A DNA stretch of 64,000 bases from assembly GCF_025370755.1 (NCBI RefSeq), contig NZ_JAMXFC010000001.1, positions 186,001 to 250,000 of the forward strand, read 5' to 3'. The notes under the pieces are model-generated. The model had not been told where the DNA came from. It saw only the letters and a program-made list of their open reading frames with translations, and did not search any database. Of this stretch, positions 54,846-63,511 are shown piece by piece. Numbering within the stretch: the first letter of the stretch is position 1; each line of letters begins with the position of its first letter. Source of the DNA: Laspinema sp. D2d. GTDB taxonomy: Bacteria; Cyanobacteriota; Cyanobacteriia; Cyanobacteriales; Laspinemataceae. The position numbers and the translations under genes were made by a program.

Positions 54846-55262
54846 ATCACTAACCTGAACGCTACGACATCTATTAGTTATAGTTGCAGAAAAAAAGTGA
54901 AGTTGTATCAATTTTAACCCGATGAAAAACTTGCCGCAGATTTTAACGGCTAACTTAGATACGGACTGGAGTCAACACCATGACTTTGACTCCATTGGGT
55001 GCGATCGCCCCTTAAACTCTGGGTTATCCGTCCCTAATTAGGACCAAAAATTGGATATCTGGTCCTAATCCGTTGCTCAAGAGTAAAGCAGGTCCTACAT
55101 TGGGAAGCCAGCGCATCAGTACCCGATGACATCGAGAGGACGGTTTACTCACGGCATCTGCTCAAATCCACTCCTCTACCCCTGATTTTGTGGTGACTAG
55201 GGTTACAACGGATACCCCCTAGGTTTTGTAGATGGGGGAGTTAAGAGGCGATCGCAATCCCA
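54846..55262. other. Intergenic region with a 10-bp inverted repeat
   Basis: 417 bases without a supported gene. ATTAGGACCA (55037-55046) and TGGTCCTAAT (55060-55069) form a perfect inverted repeat around 13 bases. It could be an operator, a hairpin or part of an insertion remnant of the neighbouring IS630-type gene. Confidence 0.5.
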
Positions 55263-56111
55263 TTACTGAATCTCGATTTTGATGCGGCTATCTCCTAACT
55301 GGGGTCTACCTTTATGGTTCCACCATTCTTGCCATTGCTGCTCATCAATAATAATTTGCCGATCGCCAGTGACGTTTTCATTGTAAAATTGAACTAACTT
55401 CACTAAAGAATCGGCATACTCGCGGAACATATCCTCACAGGCAAACAATAAATCTCCCTTAGAAGTTAATCCGTTTAAGCGTTTCGCTTCCCACAGGGAG
55501 GTGAGGAAGCGAATAAAGCTGGCATCGGTCATTTCTTCCATTAAATCAACGACCTCTGATTCTAAGTAAAAGGCATAGCGATCGACGACTCGCCCGAGGG
55601 AACTGCGGAGGTTTAGGCTTTCATAAACGAGGTAATCGAGCCAGTCCATCGGTTCTCCGGCTGGGGTTAAAACTGGAGCCATTGTTAATAGATCTAAGTT
55701 TTGAACTTCCCGAAAATATGTCTCATCAAATAAATCGTCTAATTTTTTATAGGCTTTGTCGGGTTTTTGGGGGGTTGAAGCCTTCAGGATTTCAAAAAAT
55801 AAATAAATTTGTTTTCTAATGGTAAATTTTAATTGTCTAAAAGCAATTTCTTTGAATTTATTTTTTTCTTTCTCCCGCCCCTCTCTAACCGCTTTATTGA
55901 CCGAAAATAGAACCAGTAATATTCCTGCCACTTCAGCAATTAAGTTGATAGAAAGCTCCTCCAGCCAAACGCCGCACATTTCCCGGTCTATCCACAAGCC
56001 ATTAATACAAGAGTAAGAAGAAAATATGCTCAAAAATAGGATTAAAAATAAAAGAATGTAAGATTTTTTTATTCCAGAAGGAAGAACTACTCTTTTAATC
56101 GGGTTTAACAT
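55263..56111 (-). CDS. Hypothetical membrane protein
   Basis: 282 residues. Two membrane helices near the N-terminus (about 18-36 and 50-68, separated by a Cys-containing loop), followed by a basic, charged stretch and a long soluble helical domain rich in Glu, Leu and Tyr. I recognise no family. The cytoplasmic C-terminal domain is about 210 residues. The next gene on the same strand, an XRE regulator, is 234 bases upstream. Confidence 0.65.
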   Translation of the reverse strand: MLNPIKRVVLPSGIKKSYILLFLILFLSIFSSYSCINGLWIDREMCGVWLEELSINLIAEVAGILLVLFSVNKAVREGREKEKNKFKEIAFRQLKFTIRKQIYLFFEILKASTPQKPDKAYKKLDDLFDETYFREVQNLDLLTMAPVLTPAGEPMDWLDYLVYESLNLRSSLGRVVDRYAFYLESEVVDLMEEMTDASFIRFLTSLWEAKRLNGLTSKGDLLFACEDMFREYADSLVKLVQFYNENVTGDRQIIIDEQQWQEWWNHKGRPQLGDSRIKIEIQ

Positions 56112-56345
56112 AAAATCGCCTCTGTCTTTTATAGAATGAGTGAGGATTGTGCAGAGGTTAAGTGCGATCGCCGTTCAGTCTTGTTCTATAGAATCCGGTG
56201 GAATTGGGGCTGCCTCTGTGCTTCACCCCGCCTCATTCCCGAATCGCTATGCTTAAAAAGTTCCTGATGTTCAAATCCCTGAAAACTTGACTAGAGATTG
56301 AACAAGTGACTCATTTAAGGTCCGGCGACTGCCCGATCGCGGCTT

Positions 56346-56618
56346 TCAAAATTCACTGAGGTTTGTGGAACCTTGCTCTACGGTTGGGCGATCAAGTTGT
56401 GTCAGCAACTCTGAGGGATTAACCTCTAGTGCTTTGGCAACCTCCAGAAACTCGACCACATCTAAACGGCGTTCCCCACGTTCGTACTTCGAGACGAAAG
56501 ACTGGGGTTTATGCAGTCGTTGAGCGACTTGCACCTGGGTTAACTTACTCGATTGGCGAATCTCGATTAGGAGTCGCCGAAACCGCGTATATTTTTCTGT
56601 AAAAACTGACTTATTCAC
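56346..56618 (-). CDS. XRE-family helix-turn-helix regulator
   Basis: 90 residues with a GTG start chosen because AAGGAGGT lies seven bases upstream. One Cro/C1-type helix-turn-helix: SSKLTQVQVAQRLHKPQSFVSKYERGERRLDVVEFLEVAKAL. A short acidic tail follows. It may regulate its own promoter; no toxin gene is next to it, so this is not clearly a toxin-antitoxin member. Confidence 0.88.
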   Translation of the reverse strand: MNKSVFTEKYTRFRRLLIEIRQSSKLTQVQVAQRLHKPQSFVSKYERGERRLDVVEFLEVAKALEVNPSELLTQLDRPTVEQGSTNLSEF

Positions 56619-56947
56619 CCAGAGACCTCCTTGTTATTCTACCTTAAATTGCTCAAAGCTAAAATAGGATAATCGGAAACTGGATGATTGACAAGAGTAA
56701 AGCGCAATTTTCAAGCATTCGCTGCTGTCAAGGGTACTAAAATCCCAGGGTTTAGCCCCGATATGCGAGGGATCCAAGGGGTAAAGTCGGTGGTTTATCA
56801 TCGGAATTTTTGAAGTCCCCCGGCACGAAAAAGCCGCCAATCACGATGGGGAACGAGGGTCAAAGGACCCTGAACCCTGAAGGCGATCGCAATCCTTTAT
56901 AATAAACAGGATCTGTTTTCCTTCTATAAAACTGAGCGGATTTTTAA
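56619..56947. other. Intergenic region between divergent genes
   Basis: 329 bases. Contains a small hairpin GGGTC-AAAG-GACCC (56857-56870) and a TATAAT box near 56899 that may be the -10 element of the LD-carboxypeptidase gene. No gene supported. Confidence 0.4.
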
Positions 56948-57964
56948 GTGTTTTGGAATCGCCGTCATTTTCTCACACTCTGCGGACTGAGTGCGATCGC
57001 CTCTGCGATCCCCGGTTCGACAATTGCTACTGCTAACTCTCCCTCTATCCTAAAACCCCCGCGTCTAAAAGTTGGGGATACAGTGGGTTTGATTAATCCT
57101 TCTAGTCCGATTGAACAAGAAGATATCGATTATGCTCGTAAAGAATTACGGGCTTTGGGTTTAAATGTCAAGTTAGCACCCCATTTACTCGATCAATATG
57201 GCTATCTCGCGGGTCAAGATACCGATCGCGCTGCGGATGTAAATGCCATGTTTGCCGATCGCTCGGTTCAAGCCCTTTTAACCATGCGCGGGGGTTGGGG
57301 ATGTAGTCGGATTTTGCCCTTATTAAACTATGAACTTATCCGCGCAAACCCCAAAATTATTATGGGCTACAGTGACATTACTTCGTTATTACTGGCGATT
57401 TATGCTCGCAGTGGCATTATTACCTTTCATGGTCCCGTTGCAACGTCAGCTTGGAATCCATTTTCAATCAATTACGTTCAACGCCTGTTACTAGATGCCG
57501 AACCCGTGCGGATGCAAAATCCTCCCTCGACTCGTCCCCAAACCATCACAGGAGGTAAAGCCCGAGGTCAATTAGTGGGAGGAAATTTATCGGTTTTAAG
57601 CGCACTGGTCGGGTCGGCTTATTTACCGGATTGGGAGAATAAAATTTTATTTGTCGAAGAAATAGGGGAAGATATTTATCGGGTCGACCGAATGTTAACG
57701 CAATTAAAATTAGCAGGAATTCTCGATAAAATTTCGGGATTTATTTTTGCTGAATGTACTCGCTGTGAAGCGGGGGAAGGCGATGAACCTTCGTTGACTT
57801 TAAACCAAGTGTTATCGGATTGGATCCGACCCCTGGGAATTCCGGCTTGGTATGGGTCAGCGATCGGTCATATTAAAGATAAATTTACGATTCCTGTGGG
57901 AGTTGAGGTGGAAATTGATGCGAATCAAGGAATAATTCAACTGTTAGAAAAAGCAGTGGAATAA
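56948..57964 (+). CDS. LD-carboxypeptidase (peptidase S66)
   Basis: 338 residues from a GTG start. Cleaves the terminal D-residue from muropeptide tetrapeptides. The N-terminus NRRHFLTLCG has a twin-arginine-like signal followed by a hydrophobic stretch ending near ATA, so export through the Tat pathway is likely; cytosolic LdcA proteins lack this. Catalytic Ser in GYSD, Glu in FAECTRCE and His in GHIKDK are present. Together with the amidases and PBP4 it belongs to peptidoglycan turnover. Confidence 0.92.
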   Translation: MFWNRRHFLTLCGLSAIASAIPGSTIATANSPSILKPPRLKVGDTVGLINPSSPIEQEDIDYARKELRALGLNVKLAPHLLDQYGYLAGQDTDRAADVNAMFADRSVQALLTMRGGWGCSRILPLLNYELIRANPKIIMGYSDITSLLLAIYARSGIITFHGPVATSAWNPFSINYVQRLLLDAEPVRMQNPPSTRPQTITGGKARGQLVGGNLSVLSALVGSAYLPDWENKILFVEEIGEDIYRVDRMLTQLKLAGILDKISGFIFAECTRCEAGEGDEPSLTLNQVLSDWIRPLGIPAWYGSAIGHIKDKFTIPVGVEVEIDANQGIIQLLEKAVE

Positions 57965-58056
57965 ACGGAGGGGTGATGGGTTTCAGGCTAAAACTTGATA
58001 GGGTAGATGACCCGCAACGGGAAAGGGCAAGAATGCTAGATGGCGATCGCCTACCC

Positions 58057-58284
58057 TCACCCACTACAGAGCAAAGAAGAAATTTCATCAACGATTTGGA
58101 GTCGCCCTCGCCGTAAAGCCCGCAGAAGTCGATCAATGGAGAATCTATCTTCCTCCTCCAGAGATTCTTCTAAGATAGCTGCCATCAATCCATAGCGATC
58201 GGCTAGGGTAATTTTGCGGGTGGCGCTCACTTGAGCCATCAGTTCGGAAATTGCATGGGGAAGAAGTTTAATGGAGGGATGCAT
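58057..58284 (-). CDS. Small hypothetical protein
   Basis: 75 residues, helical and charged. An AAGGAA ribosome site precedes the ATG. The sequence ITLADRYGLMAAILEESLEEEDRFSIDRLLRALRRGRLQI resembles small cyanobacterial proteins of unknown function. Convergent with the S66 peptidase gene. Confidence 0.6.
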   Translation of the reverse strand: MHPSIKLLPHAISELMAQVSATRKITLADRYGLMAAILEESLEEEDRFSIDRLLRALRRGRLQIVDEISSLLCSG

Positions 58285-58641
58285 AGCATTTTATTCCTTC
58301 AATTCATAGTTTTATTATGAAGCTTTTTTAAAGAGTGTTAGGCGATCGAGATCTAATTCAACTTGCGATCGCCGTCGGAAATGTTCTGTGATTTGCAACA
58401 CAGGCTCGGGCGATCGCCATCACGGCTAAAAGGTCAGGCGCTTTTTTGATGCTAGGATTGTGCCATTAGGGATTCCCCTCGGGTTTCCTCGTCTTGCCCT
58501 TCCGATTTTCCAGACGTGTTAAAGCTCCCTTAAGTGCCACTGAAAGCAACTTTTTATCTCTTAAAATAGTCCAGATTATAACCCCCGCTTATCGGGTCAA
58601 TTGAAATTTTTGATTAATCGTTTAAGGAAAAGTAAAGAAAA
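58285..58641. other. Intergenic region upstream of the beta-helix lipoprotein gene
   Basis: 357 bases; several HIP1-type octamer halves but no gene, hairpin or promoter that I could support. Confidence 0.4.
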
Positions 58642-59667
58642 ATGTTGAATCGAGTCAAACCTATCGCCCTCGCCTTATTTGCATTGTCTCTAAGTGGCTG
58701 TATTTTCATCGTTAAGCCCAATGAAGGACCGGAGATAGAAAATCCTTCCATTGGCAGACAATCTGCCTCGTTTCCCAAACGCACTCCGGCATTTAAGCAG
58801 ATTCTTTATGTAGACTCAACTCAGGGAACTGATACCCCTTCCGCAGGAGAGCGAGAAACCCAACCCTTCCGGACGATCGCCTATGCCTTATCCCAATCCT
58901 CTCCGGGGACGGTGATCCAATTAGCGCCGGGGGAATATAGTGAAGAGACTGGGGAAACCTTCCCGTTGAAAATCAAACCGGGAGTGACCCTCCGAGGTAA
59001 TGAAAGACAGCAGGGGGAAGGGGTGACAATTATCGGAGGCGGCGATTACCTTAGTCCGACTTGGGGGAAGCAAAAAGTCACCCTTCTCCCGGGCGATCGC
59101 ACGGAAATCGCGGGAGTTACCGTCACTAATCCTCATCAATCGGGAACGGGAATTTGGGTGGAATCCACTCATTCCAAAATTCGCAATAGTACCGCGACAA
59201 AAAGTGGCCGCGAAGGAATATTTATCACGGGAACGGGAACGCCGGTAATTGAAAATAACCGCATTTTTGAAAATGGCGGTAATGGGATTTCTCTCACCCA
59301 TGAAGCCGGGGGAGAAATTCGAGATAATGTAATAGAAAATACCGGCTTTGGCTTGGCGATCGGGGGAAATTCTACTCCCTTAGTGGTAAATAATCAGATT
59401 TTGAATAATATTGATGGGTTAGTGATTTCTCATTCTTCCCGTCCGATTTTGCGAGACAATACAATTTCCAACAACAGCCGGGATGGATTGGTGGCGATCG
59501 GGGAATCCCAGCCGGATTTAGGAACCGACACGGTTTCGGGCAAAAATACTTTTAAAAACAATCAGCGGTATGATATTCATAACACCGCCCAAGCGCCAAC
59601 TTTAAGGGTCGTAGGTAACCAATTAGATGACACTCGGGTAATTGGGGCTGAGATTCAACTCCGATAA
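58642..59667 (+). CDS. DUF1565 / right-handed beta-helix lipoprotein
   Basis: 341 residues. A lipobox LSGC (Cys20) anchors the protein to the membrane. The body is a parallel beta helix: a DUF1565-like start (ILYVDSTQGTD...PFRTIAYALSQSSPGTVIQLAPGEY) followed by coils with the PbH1 pattern, many ending in Asn (VIENNRIFENGGNGISL, VVNNQILNNIDGLVI, ILRDNTISNNSRDGLV). Such proteins may bind or cleave polysaccharide; no catalytic residues could be pinned down. Exposed on the outer membrane or in the periplasm. Confidence 0.88.
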   Translation: MLNRVKPIALALFALSLSGCIFIVKPNEGPEIENPSIGRQSASFPKRTPAFKQILYVDSTQGTDTPSAGERETQPFRTIAYALSQSSPGTVIQLAPGEYSEETGETFPLKIKPGVTLRGNERQQGEGVTIIGGGDYLSPTWGKQKVTLLPGDRTEIAGVTVTNPHQSGTGIWVESTHSKIRNSTATKSGREGIFITGTGTPVIENNRIFENGGNGISLTHEAGGEIRDNVIENTGFGLAIGGNSTPLVVNNQILNNIDGLVISHSSRPILRDNTISNNSRDGLVAIGESQPDLGTDTVSGKNTFKNNQRYDIHNTAQAPTLRVVGNQLDDTRVIGAEIQLR

Positions 59668-59744
59668 ATCCCGTTTCCCCCGCTTGAACCCCCTAATTTT
59701 AAGCAAGCTTTCCAAACCAACAGGACTGACGCCTATTTTAGAAG

Positions 59745-60509
59745 ATGAATCAGACAGATTTTGCCCTGTATGAACCGATTAGTACCCTGAAACCCGTACA
59801 TGAAAATATCTGGATTGCTGATGGACCCATTGTTAAAATGGCGATGTATGGCAATTCTATTCCCTTCCCCACTCGGATGACTCTAGTGCGTCTCCAGAAT
59901 GGCGATTTATGGTGTCATTCCCCGATCGCCATGACGGAGGGTTTACAGGCTGAAATCGATGCGATCGGTCCCCTGCGTTATCTGATTTCTCCCAATAAAA
60001 TTCATTATGCTCACATAGGAAGTTGGGCCAAACTCTATCCAGAAGCCACCGCCTGGGCTTCCCCAGGGGTGCGAGAACGAGCGGCACAGCAGCACATTCA
60101 AGTGAGATTTGATGCGGATTTGCGCGATGAAGTACCCCCTGAGTGGAAAGATGACCTGGATCAGGTGATTGTTCGGGGGAGTCGCTTTATGGATGAAGTG
60201 GTCTTTTTTCACCGCCGGAGTCGCACTTTAATCCTCACCGATTTAATTGAAAATTTTGAATTACACAAAGTACCCAAATCGTATAAAATGTTGGTACGGT
60301 TGGGGGGAATTGTTGACCCCGATGGTAAAACACCGTTTGACTTGCAACTGACATTTTTGGGGCGGAAAGATTTAGCCCATATCGGGTTTAAGCAGATGTT
60401 GGCTTGGGAACCGGATAAAATTATTCTCGCTCATGGTCGCTGGTATGACAGGAATGGTATGGCAGAATTGCGACGGGCGTTTCGGTGGTTGGGGAGGGGA
60501 GAGGACTAA
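59745..60509 (+). CDS. DUF4336 domain protein
   Basis: 254 residues spanning the whole DUF4336 family: the start ENIWIADGPIVKMAMYG, the central RYLISPNKIHYAHIGSW and HxxRSRTLILTDLIENF, and the end KIILAHGRWYDRNG. The layout is that of a metallo-beta-lactamase-like fold (HYAHIGSW, TDL and AHG correspond to ligand positions), but the full His motif is degenerate. Function unknown, widely conserved in cyanobacteria and plants. Confidence 0.85.
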   Translation: MNQTDFALYEPISTLKPVHENIWIADGPIVKMAMYGNSIPFPTRMTLVRLQNGDLWCHSPIAMTEGLQAEIDAIGPLRYLISPNKIHYAHIGSWAKLYPEATAWASPGVRERAAQQHIQVRFDADLRDEVPPEWKDDLDQVIVRGSRFMDEVVFFHRRSRTLILTDLIENFELHKVPKSYKMLVRLGGIVDPDGKTPFDLQLTFLGRKDLAHIGFKQMLAWEPDKIILAHGRWYDRNGMAELRRAFRWLGRGED

Positions 60510-60672
60510 AGTCGTTACGACGAACCGGGGGAGAGGGTTGATTTTCGTTTGTAGTAACGACTTCAGTCATTATCTTCGGTATTTTTGACATTTCACTGAG
60601 ATGGGGGGAGGGTTTTTCCTGAGAACCCACGATAAAATTGAGACAATTGAGCAAAACCTGTCGGAAACAACT

Positions 60673-61065
60673 ATGCAAGAACCACAAATAGAAAATAATA
60701 CTAACCCCACTGAGGTGCAACCCGTTGCCCCCAATGTGTTCCAAAGACTGTTAGGGGATTGGCGGCTCAAATTTGGGCTGATTGGATCCGTGGTCGGACT
60801 CGCAGTCCTAGGTTTATTCTCATTCCTGTTCTTTTGGCACCATACCTTAGCCGAGATGGGAATGAAATCCTGGGCCTCTAGTGCCAATGCGACCCCCATT
60901 GAATGCATGATTCAGGATACCAATAATGATGGATATGTCAGTTGCAGTGCGATGTTGCAAGGGCAGGTAGTGCCGTTGGAATGTGGTTCCAGTTTGTTTA
61001 ATATTGGTTGCCGGGTCAACTATGGGGCCGCAGCAGCGCCCCAGGTGCGATCGCAAAATAGATAA
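60673..61065 (+). CDS. Hypothetical single-pass membrane protein
   Basis: 130 residues from the ATG at 60673; the frame is open from 60601. A polar N-terminal tail, a membrane helix (GLIGSVVGLAVLGLFSFLFFW, about 36-56), and a small external domain with four cysteines (IECMIQD, VSCSAML, LECGSS, IGCRVN), likely two disulphides. A DxNxDG loop (DTNNDGYVS) could bind calcium. Family not recognised. Confidence 0.65.
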   Translation: MQEPQIENNTNPTEVQPVAPNVFQRLLGDWRLKFGLIGSVVGLAVLGLFSFLFFWHHTLAEMGMKSWASSANATPIECMIQDTNNDGYVSCSAMLQGQVVPLECGSSLFNIGCRVNYGAAAAPQVRSQNR

Positions 61066-61185
61066 ATTAGGTGTTTAAGGGGTTCACAGTGATCCGATGA
61101 TGTAGAAATAGCCTGCTTCTTCTCTTTACAGGGGTGGGTTTGAATCTACCTCGGGTATGGGGACCGGATGAGATAACCCGGACCC

Positions 61186-61252
61186 GAAACGAGGTTTCTG
61201 TACCCAATGGGTTGCCAAGTCAGCAACCCGTTTCTCCAGAAATCCGGTTTCT
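61186..61252. repeat. Copy of the GAAACCCGGTTTC-type palindromic repeat
   Basis: Contains GAAACGAGGTTTC, AACCCGTTTCTCC and AGAAATCCGGTTTCT. The two halves pair imperfectly. Same family as the copies at 27625-27686 and 41262-41417, but more diverged. Confidence 0.55.
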
Positions 61253-61338
61253 AACCGTTCCATCTCTAAGAAACGAGGGGGCTATAATTGGGGATTGAGT
61301 CAATTCCTATTCGAGGGATCTACTTGTCGAGGATAACT

Positions 61339-63432
61339 GTGGTTCGCAAACACCCTGAAATCATGCTGCTGTCCTTATTCCGTCCTGGGAGAGAAGGCGA
61401 TCGCTTAATTCAACTTCCGGACTCCCTATCTTCCATTCCCGGCAACCCCCGGAAAATGGGTCGGGGGTTGGCGGTTTCTTTGTTCTTGGGTCTCGCCCTG
61501 TCTCTCATGGGGTCCGCAGTTGGAAATACTACCCCTGTGCTTTCTTCCTCCGGTCCCGAGGAGATGTCAACGAGTTCTGACTTAGAAAAAGGGGTCTCTA
61601 CAGTGGCACAGGGCGATCGCCACCGCCTAATTCGCCAGGGGAGGGAACTGAGTTGGAATGGACAAGGGCGATCGCTGAGTTGGATTGCCTGGTCCCCAGA
61701 TGGGAACCCGACCCAAATTCGCTACGGGTTTACGGAGACGGACCTGATGCAACAGATGGGGGTAGAGTTTTTAAATACCGATGATGCCCGAATTCAGCCT
61801 GTGCGTTGGTTTTCCGACCCGGAATTGCAACCGTTGAACCTACCTGTAGTCTGGAGTCAAGGCAGACGATATCTGGATATTACGCCTTTGGCAGAGCAAG
61901 TGGGGTGGCAGTTGCGAGAAGCGGGACAAATCTTGGAAGTAACCTCACCGGGGGCGACGGTGGAAGGGATTGAACAAGAAGAACAACCCTGGGGCGATCG
62001 CATCGTTCTGGACCTCAAGGGTACTCCTTTGTTTACGGTTTCTTCTACGCCGATTGAACCGACTCCGCAAGACGAAGATCCAAATCCCGATGGCGTGCAA
62101 GGCGATCGTCCTCCTACCTTGCCACTACAAGAATTTGTAATTACCCTGGATGCCACTCTCACCGAGGAACTCCTCAATACCAGGGCGATCGCTAAGGAAA
62201 ATCTCACAACCCAGACGGATTCCCCAGGGGAAAGAACCATTGCTTTAACCTTGGGACAGACTGGATTTGCCGGATTAATGGAGACAAGCGGCGATCGCAC
62301 TACATTACGATTCCAGATTCCCCAGATGTGGCGACCCCGAGTCTGGACCGATCGCGATCCTAACCGCTTAATGATTGACATTCAACCGGATGTAGTTAGT
62401 GAGCGTAACATCCTCTGGGCATCCGGAGTCCGATGGCGACAACAACTCATCGAAGTTGCCGACAGCCGTTTTCCCGTCGTCTGGTTAGAACTCAACCATC
62501 GCAACGCCTCCAGCACGTTTCTCAAACCAATTACCGCTAATCCCGGTTTACCCGGAATTGCCGAACTCAGTCAAATTGCCAGTCGCCTCGGTGCCCATGC
62601 TGCCATTAACGGGGGATTTTTCAATCGCAACAATCAACTCCCCTTGGGTGCCATCCGCGAAGATGGACGCTGGTTATCCAGTCCCATTCTCAACCGAGGG
62701 GCGATCGCCTGGAATGATTCCGGAAGCGCGACTATCGGGCGTCTCAGCTTAGAGGAAACTCTCACAACAGCCCAAGGAGAAGCCTTACCTATTTTATATT
62801 TAAATAGTGGCTATGTCAAAGCCGGAATTTCTCGCTATACCCCAGAGTGGGGAGACAGCTATACAACCTTAATTGATAACGAAATCATCGTCGTCGTGGA
62901 GGGGGGCAAAGTTACCCAACACCTGCAAGCAGAAAAAGCCGGAGAAAATACCTTTGCCATCCCCGAAACTGGGTTTTTACTTACTTTACGCTCCTTCGCA
63001 TCCGCCTTACCTAAACTTCCCCTCGGCACCTCCGTCCTAATTAATCGGGTCACCGTCCCCTCCTATTTTGATGTTTACCCTCACATTTTAGGGGCGGGAC
63101 CTGTCTTACTTAATAATAATTGGATTGTGCTAGATCCGGAGGCGGAACAATTCAATCAAAACTTTATTGAAGGAAAAGCCTCCCGAAGTGCGATCGGTCA
63201 AACGGAGGATGGCCGCTTAGTGATTGCGATCGTTCACCACCGCACCAACGGACCTGGACCCACCCTCACCGAAATGGCTCAAATCATGCAACAGTTAGGG
63301 TCTGTCAACGCCCTCAACCTAGACGGAGGCGGTTCCACCACCCTATTCCTAGGCGGTCAACTCCTAGAACATCCCCCCCGCATCATCCCTCGCATCCACA
63401 ACGGATTAGGCATCTTTTTACAGCCAGAATAG
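61339..63432 (+). CDS. Phosphodiester glycosidase (NAGPA)-family protein
   Basis: 697 residues from the GTG at 61339, chosen because GAGG lies six bases upstream; the frame opens with a TTG at 61288, and an ATG at 61363 is also possible. A hydrophobic stretch (GRGLAVSLFLGLALSLMGSAVG) marks export. The middle region has AMIN-like or copper-amine-oxidase-like strands. The C-terminal 280 residues are the NAGPA domain: HAAINGGFFNRNNQLPLGAI, RSAIGQTEDGRLVIAIV and ALNLDGGGSTTLFLGG, the last being the family signature. Likely cleaves sugar phosphodiester links in the envelope or exopolysaccharide; the substrate is unknown. Confidence 0.9.
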   Translation: MVRKHPEIMLLSLFRPGREGDRLIQLPDSLSSIPGNPRKMGRGLAVSLFLGLALSLMGSAVGNTTPVLSSSGPEEMSTSSDLEKGVSTVAQGDRHRLIRQGRELSWNGQGRSLSWIAWSPDGNPTQIRYGFTETDLMQQMGVEFLNTDDARIQPVRWFSDPELQPLNLPVVWSQGRRYLDITPLAEQVGWQLREAGQILEVTSPGATVEGIEQEEQPWGDRIVLDLKGTPLFTVSSTPIEPTPQDEDPNPDGVQGDRPPTLPLQEFVITLDATLTEELLNTRAIAKENLTTQTDSPGERTIALTLGQTGFAGLMETSGDRTTLRFQIPQMWRPRVWTDRDPNRLMIDIQPDVVSERNILWASGVRWRQQLIEVADSRFPVVWLELNHRNASSTFLKPITANPGLPGIAELSQIASRLGAHAAINGGFFNRNNQLPLGAIREDGRWLSSPILNRGAIAWNDSGSATIGRLSLEETLTTAQGEALPILYLNSGYVKAGISRYTPEWGDSYTTLIDNEIIVVVEGGKVTQHLQAEKAGENTFAIPETGFLLTLRSFASALPKLPLGTSVLINRVTVPSYFDVYPHILGAGPVLLNNNWIVLDPEAEQFNQNFIEGKASRSAIGQTEDGRLVIAIVHHRTNGPGPTLTEMAQIMQQLGSVNALNLDGGGSTTLFLGGQLLEHPPRIIPRIHNGLGIFLQPE

Positions 63433-63511
63433 GACTTTATTCAACGTCAAGACTTCAGTAGTAAGGTGGACAAAAAGGAAACGACTAAAATTTTTACTAT
63501 GAATAGCGCAG

